DNA of 64,000 nt from Brevibacterium linens ATCC 9172 (GTDB taxonomy: Bacteria > Actinomycetota > Actinomycetes > Actinomycetales > Brevibacteriaceae): contig NZ_FXYY01000001.1 in assembly GCF_900169165.1 (NCBI RefSeq), positions 248,001 to 312,000 of the forward strand, read 5' to 3'. The notes under the pieces are model-generated. The model saw only the letters and a program-made list of their open reading frames with translations. It was not told the DNA's origin and did no database searches. The position numbers and the translations under genes are program-made. Each line of letters begins with the position of its first letter. Position 1 is the first letter of the stretch. Below, in pieces: positions 61,019 through 64,000 of the stretch.

Positions 61019-63514
61019 GTGGCCAGATTGCAGGAGATCCCAGCGGAATTCGCGGACGACGACACGATCTATGAGTCCTTCGGCGAATACTGCCAAGCGA
61101 TCGGAGTGGAGCCGTATCCGGCTCAGGACGAGGCGTTCCTCACGATCCTCGCCGGCGACAATACGATCATGGCGACCCCGACCGGTTCGGGGAAGTCACT
61201 TGTCGCTCTCTTCGCGCTCTACCAGTCCTTCACCCGGGGGATCCGGTCCTACTACACGGCCCCGCTCAAGGCCCTTGTGAGCGAGAAGTTCTTCTCCCTC
61301 ATCAACGCCTTCGGTGCCGAGAACGTCGGCATGATCACCGGCGACTCCACGGTCAACCCCGACGCTCCCGTCATCTGCGCCACGGCAGAGATCCTGGCCA
61401 ACCAGGCGCTGCGTGAGGGCGGAATGCTCGACGCCGGAATGGTCGTCATGGACGAGTTCCACTATGTCGCCGATCCCTCCCGGGGCTGGGCCTGGCAGGT
61501 GCCCCTCCTCGAGATGCCGCAGACCCAGTTCGTTCTCATGTCCGCCACCTTGGGCGACACGACCGACATCCGGTCGACCATGACGGAGACGACCGGACGC
61601 GGATCCTCCGTGGTCACCTCCGCGACCAGGCCCGTCCCACTCGACTACGAATACTCGACGGAGACGCTTTCTGACACTCTGCGCGGACTCGTCCGCAACG
61701 ACAAAGCCCCGGTCTACGTCGTCTCCTACTCCCAGAACGGAGCCATCGACCTCGCCACCAACCTGCTTTCGGTCGACCTCGCCTCCAAGGAGCAGAAAGC
61801 CGCGATCGCCGCAGCCATCAAGGGCTTCACCTTCGGCAAGGGATTCGGGCAGAGCCTGCGCAAACTGCTTCTGCACGGCGTCGGCGTCCATCACGCCGGA
61901 ATGCTGCCGAAGTACCGCCGACTCATCGAACAGCTTGCGCTCAAGGGCCTGCTCCTCGTCATCTCCGGCACGGACACCCTCGGCGTGGGCATCAACGTGC
62001 CCATCCGCTCCGTGCTCCTGACCGGACTGACGAAGTTCGACGGACGGAAGATGCGCAGACTCAGCGTCCGCGAATTCCAACAGCTCGCCGGACGTGCCGG
62101 CCGCGCCGGATTCGACACCCGCGGTTACGTCATCGCCCAAGCCCCCGAACACGTCATCGACAACCTCAAGGCCGAAGCGAAGGCCGCGAACGATGAGAAG
62201 AAGAAAAAGAAGAAGATCAAGAAGAAGTCCGCCCCCGTCGGCTTCGTCGGCTGGTCCGAAGAGACCTTCACGAAACTCATCGAGGGCGAATCCGAGACCC
62301 TGCGGCCGCGGATGAAGATCGACCATTCGACGATCCTCAACCTCGTCGCCCGCCCCGGCTCCGACGTCTCGACCATCAGCGACTTCATCGACAAGACGCA
62401 TGAGAGCAGCGACCGCCGACTCGACCTCAAACTCACCGCGATCAGCATCGGACGCTCCCTCATCGACGCCGGTCTCATCGAGGTCCGCGGCAGCGAGCTC
62501 GTCGCCACCCAGGACCTCGGACCGCAGTTCGCGCTCAACCAGCCCCTGGCGCCCTTCGTTCTCGCCGCACTCGACCTTCTCGACGAGGACGACGACACCT
62601 ACGCCCTCGACGTGGTATCCATCGTCGAGGCGACCACCTCGGTGCCGTTCCAGATACTGAAGGGCCAACTCGACCGGATCAAGGGAGAGACCCTGGCCGA
62701 GCTCAAGGCCGAAGGCGTCGAATACGCCGAACGCATGGCGATCCTCGACGAGATCGAAAGCCCCGCACCCCTGGCCGAGTTGCTCGACCCGGCCTTCGAC
62801 CATTTCGTCGAGACTCATCCCTGGCTCCACCGGGGCGGCTTCGAACCCAAATCCGTCGTCCGCGACATGATCGAGCAGGCTATGGGCTTCACCCAGTTCG
62901 TCGGCTACTACAGTCTCGCCCGGGCCGAGGGCAGCCTGCTGCGCTACCTCACCGACGTCTACCGCGCACTGCTCCACAACGTTCCCGCGGAGAACCGGAC
63001 CGAGGAACTCGAGACCATCATCGAATGGTGTGGTGAGACCATCGCGCGGACTGATTCGTCGCTGCTCGACGAATGGCGCACCCTGCAGGGTCTCGACCCC
63101 ACTCAAGCTACCGACGATCTGCCGGCCCTCGACCGCCGCTTCTCCGAGAACACGAAGGTCTTCACCGCGGAGATCCGCAATGCTCTGTTCCACCGAGTCC
63201 TGCTGGCCGAACGTGCGAACTACACGGAGCTCGGCCGTCTCGACGCCGAATCCGGGTTCGACTCACGGGCCTGGGAGGACGCGATCGAGGACTTCTACGA
63301 CGAATACGGGGAGCTCATCGTCGACCAGAAGGCCCGCGGACGGGAATATATCGACATCACACCCGGTTCAGACACATGGAGCGTCCGACAGATCCTCGCC
63401 GACCCCGACGACAACAGGGACTGGGCCATCGACGCCGAGGTGGACGTGGCCGCCAGCGACGAATCCGGAGACATCGTGCTCCGCATCCTCTCCGTCGGAG
63501 AGATCGGCGGATGA
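61019..63514 (+). CDS. DEAD/DEAH box helicase with DUF3516-type C-terminal region
   Basis: A large superfamily II helicase of 831 residues from GTG 61019 (MARLQEIPAEF; GGAAAGG lies 13 nt upstream); an earlier in-frame GTG at 60956 would add 21 residues across the promoter. Motifs: TPTGSGKSLVALFA (I), DEFHY (II, an F for the usual E/A), SATLGD (III), GVHHAGMLPKYRR, GTDTLGVGINVP (V) and QLAGRAGRAGFDTRGYV (VI). A Lys cluster (NDEKKKKKKIKKKSAP) follows. The C-terminal half is the winged-helix and DUF3516-type region of actinobacterial Ski2/Mtr4-like helicases; the RNA or DNA substrate is unknown. Confidence 0.85.
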   Translation: MARLQEIPAEFADDDTIYESFGEYCQAIGVEPYPAQDEAFLTILAGDNTIMATPTGSGKSLVALFALYQSFTRGIRSYYTAPLKALVSEKFFSLINAFGAENVGMITGDSTVNPDAPVICATAEILANQALREGGMLDAGMVVMDEFHYVADPSRGWAWQVPLLEMPQTQFVLMSATLGDTTDIRSTMTETTGRGSSVVTSATRPVPLDYEYSTETLSDTLRGLVRNDKAPVYVVSYSQNGAIDLATNLLSVDLASKEQKAAIAAAIKGFTFGKGFGQSLRKLLLHGVGVHHAGMLPKYRRLIEQLALKGLLLVISGTDTLGVGINVPIRSVLLTGLTKFDGRKMRRLSVREFQQLAGRAGRAGFDTRGYVIAQAPEHVIDNLKAEAKAANDEKKKKKKIKKKSAPVGFVGWSEETFTKLIEGESETLRPRMKIDHSTILNLVARPGSDVSTISDFIDKTHESSDRRLDLKLTAISIGRSLIDAGLIEVRGSELVATQDLGPQFALNQPLAPFVLAALDLLDEDDDTYALDVVSIVEATTSVPFQILKGQLDRIKGETLAELKAEGVEYAERMAILDEIESPAPLAELLDPAFDHFVETHPWLHRGGFEPKSVVRDMIEQAMGFTQFVGYYSLARAEGSLLRYLTDVYRALLHNVPAENRTEELETIIEWCGETIARTDSSLLDEWRTLQGLDPTQATDDLPALDRRFSENTKVFTAEIRNALFHRVLLAERANYTELGRLDAESGFDSRAWEDAIEDFYDEYGELIVDQKARGREYIDITPGSDTWSVRQILADPDDNRDWAIDAEVDVAASDESGDIVLRILSVGEIGG

Positions 63515-63572
63515 GTCTTCGAACCGTTGCGAATACAGCAATGTCAGTGCCGAGTAATACAGTGGTCAGGTG

Positions 63573-64000
63573 ATGAAAACCAATAACGGTGAGCAAGTGA
63601 CAGGCGTTTCCCATCTCGACACCCTGTGGGTCAAGGGAGCCCGAGCGCACAATCTCAAGAACGTCGAGATCGCGCTGCCGCGCGACTCGATGGTCGTGTT
63701 CACCGGCTTGTCCGGTTCCGGCAAATCGTCGCTCGCCTTCGACACGATCTTCGCCGAGGGGCAGCGACGCTACGTCGAATCCCTGTCCTCCTATGCCCGG
63801 ATGTTCCTCGGACAGATGGACAAACCCGACGTCGACTTCATCGAAGGGCTGTCCCCGGCGGTGTCGATCGACCAGAAGTCGACGTCGCGCAATCCGCGTT
63901 CGACCGTCGGCACGATCACCGAGGTCTATGACTTCCTGCGCCTGCTGTGGGCACGGATCGGCACCCCGCACTGCCCCGTCTGCGGTGAGGTCATCACGAA
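63573..64000 (+). CDS. uvrA: Excinuclease ABC subunit A, 5' part
   Basis: DNA-damage sensor of nucleotide excision repair. The frame runs off the window; 142 codons are seen. The first ATP-binding domain shows Walker [21 protein letters not shown], then [20 protein letters not shown] and the Q-loop region [16 protein letters not shown]. The zinc module begins at the window end with HCPVCGEV. The start is ATG 63573 (after in-frame GTG 63570); GTG 63597, with [12 protein letters not shown] soon after, is possible. TAATAC at 63555-63560 is a possible -10 box. Confidence 0.93.
   Translation, partial: MKTNNGEQVTGVSHLDTLWVKGARAHNLKNVEIALPRDSMVVFTGLSGSGKSSLAFDTIFAEGQRRYVESLSSYARMFLGQMDKPDVDFIEGLSPAVSIDQKSTSRNPRSTVGTITEVYDFLRLLWARIGTPHCPVCGEVIT

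Overview
The window looks like one chromosome segment of a high-GC Gram-positive bacterium (Actinomycetota). Pointers are a mycobacterial-type integration host factor next to gmk, a PdtaR-type ANTAR regulator, CoaE fused to a GrpB domain, a PriA without helicase motor motifs, long-form HisG, the Trp-operon membrane protein plus an HGxxPAAW-type peptide, and frequent GTG starts with ATGA/GTGA overlaps. A Micrococcales member such as Brevibacterium would fit, but that is a guess from gene content; no search was run. I see no phage, IS element, CRISPR array or large island. The content is mainly conserved housekeeping, and the less ordinary signals lie in start sites, leaders, one degenerate enzyme and one gene remnant.

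Layout. 1-5.5 kb: end of mltG, then the shikimate genes aroE, aroC, aroK, aroB with an A24 prepilin peptidase between aroE and aroC. 5.5-6.6 kb: efp and nusB. 6.7-15.3 kb: pyrimidine operon pyrR-pyrB-pyrC-(membrane protein)-carA-carB-pyrF, headed by a PyrR-binding hairpin that covers the pyrR ribosome-binding site. 15.5-25.2 kb: mihF, gmk, rpoZ, coaBC, metK, priA, fmt, rsmB, rpe, pnuC. 25.3-37.1 kb: hisE-hisG-(PH protein)-(CoA-transferase)-(carboxyltransferase)-hisF-hisI-trpE-(two small membrane proteins)-trpC-trpB-trpA-(Lgt-like protein). 37.3-45.2 kb: glutamate synthase gltBD and pyk. 45.4-48.6 kb: a dicarboxylate/amino-acid symporter, a GNAT fragment, tRNA-Leu(CAA), pdtaR and a thioesterase. 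48.7-64 kb: polA, a methyltransferase, rpsA, a polytopic membrane protein, coaE, uvrB, a TerC-family transporter behind a Mn2+ riboswitch, a YciI-like protein, a DEAD/DEAH helicase and the start of uvrA.

How it works together. PRPP- and glutamine-using pathways (pyrimidine, histidine, tryptophan, aromatic) lie close together on one strand with GltBD, which makes glutamate. Only four genes are on the minus strand: tRNA-Leu, the thioesterase, the methyltransferase and the YciI protein. A recurring control signal is a TANNNT -10 box placed 6-7 nt before an ATG or GTG, which predicts leaderless mRNAs for aroC, metK, fmt, hisE, pyk, pdtaR, polA, coaE and uvrB, and for a 23-codon mini-ORF ahead of efp. 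The leadered exceptions carry RNA elements: the PyrR hairpin before pyrR, the yybP-ykoY aptamer before terC, and a long leader before rpsA.
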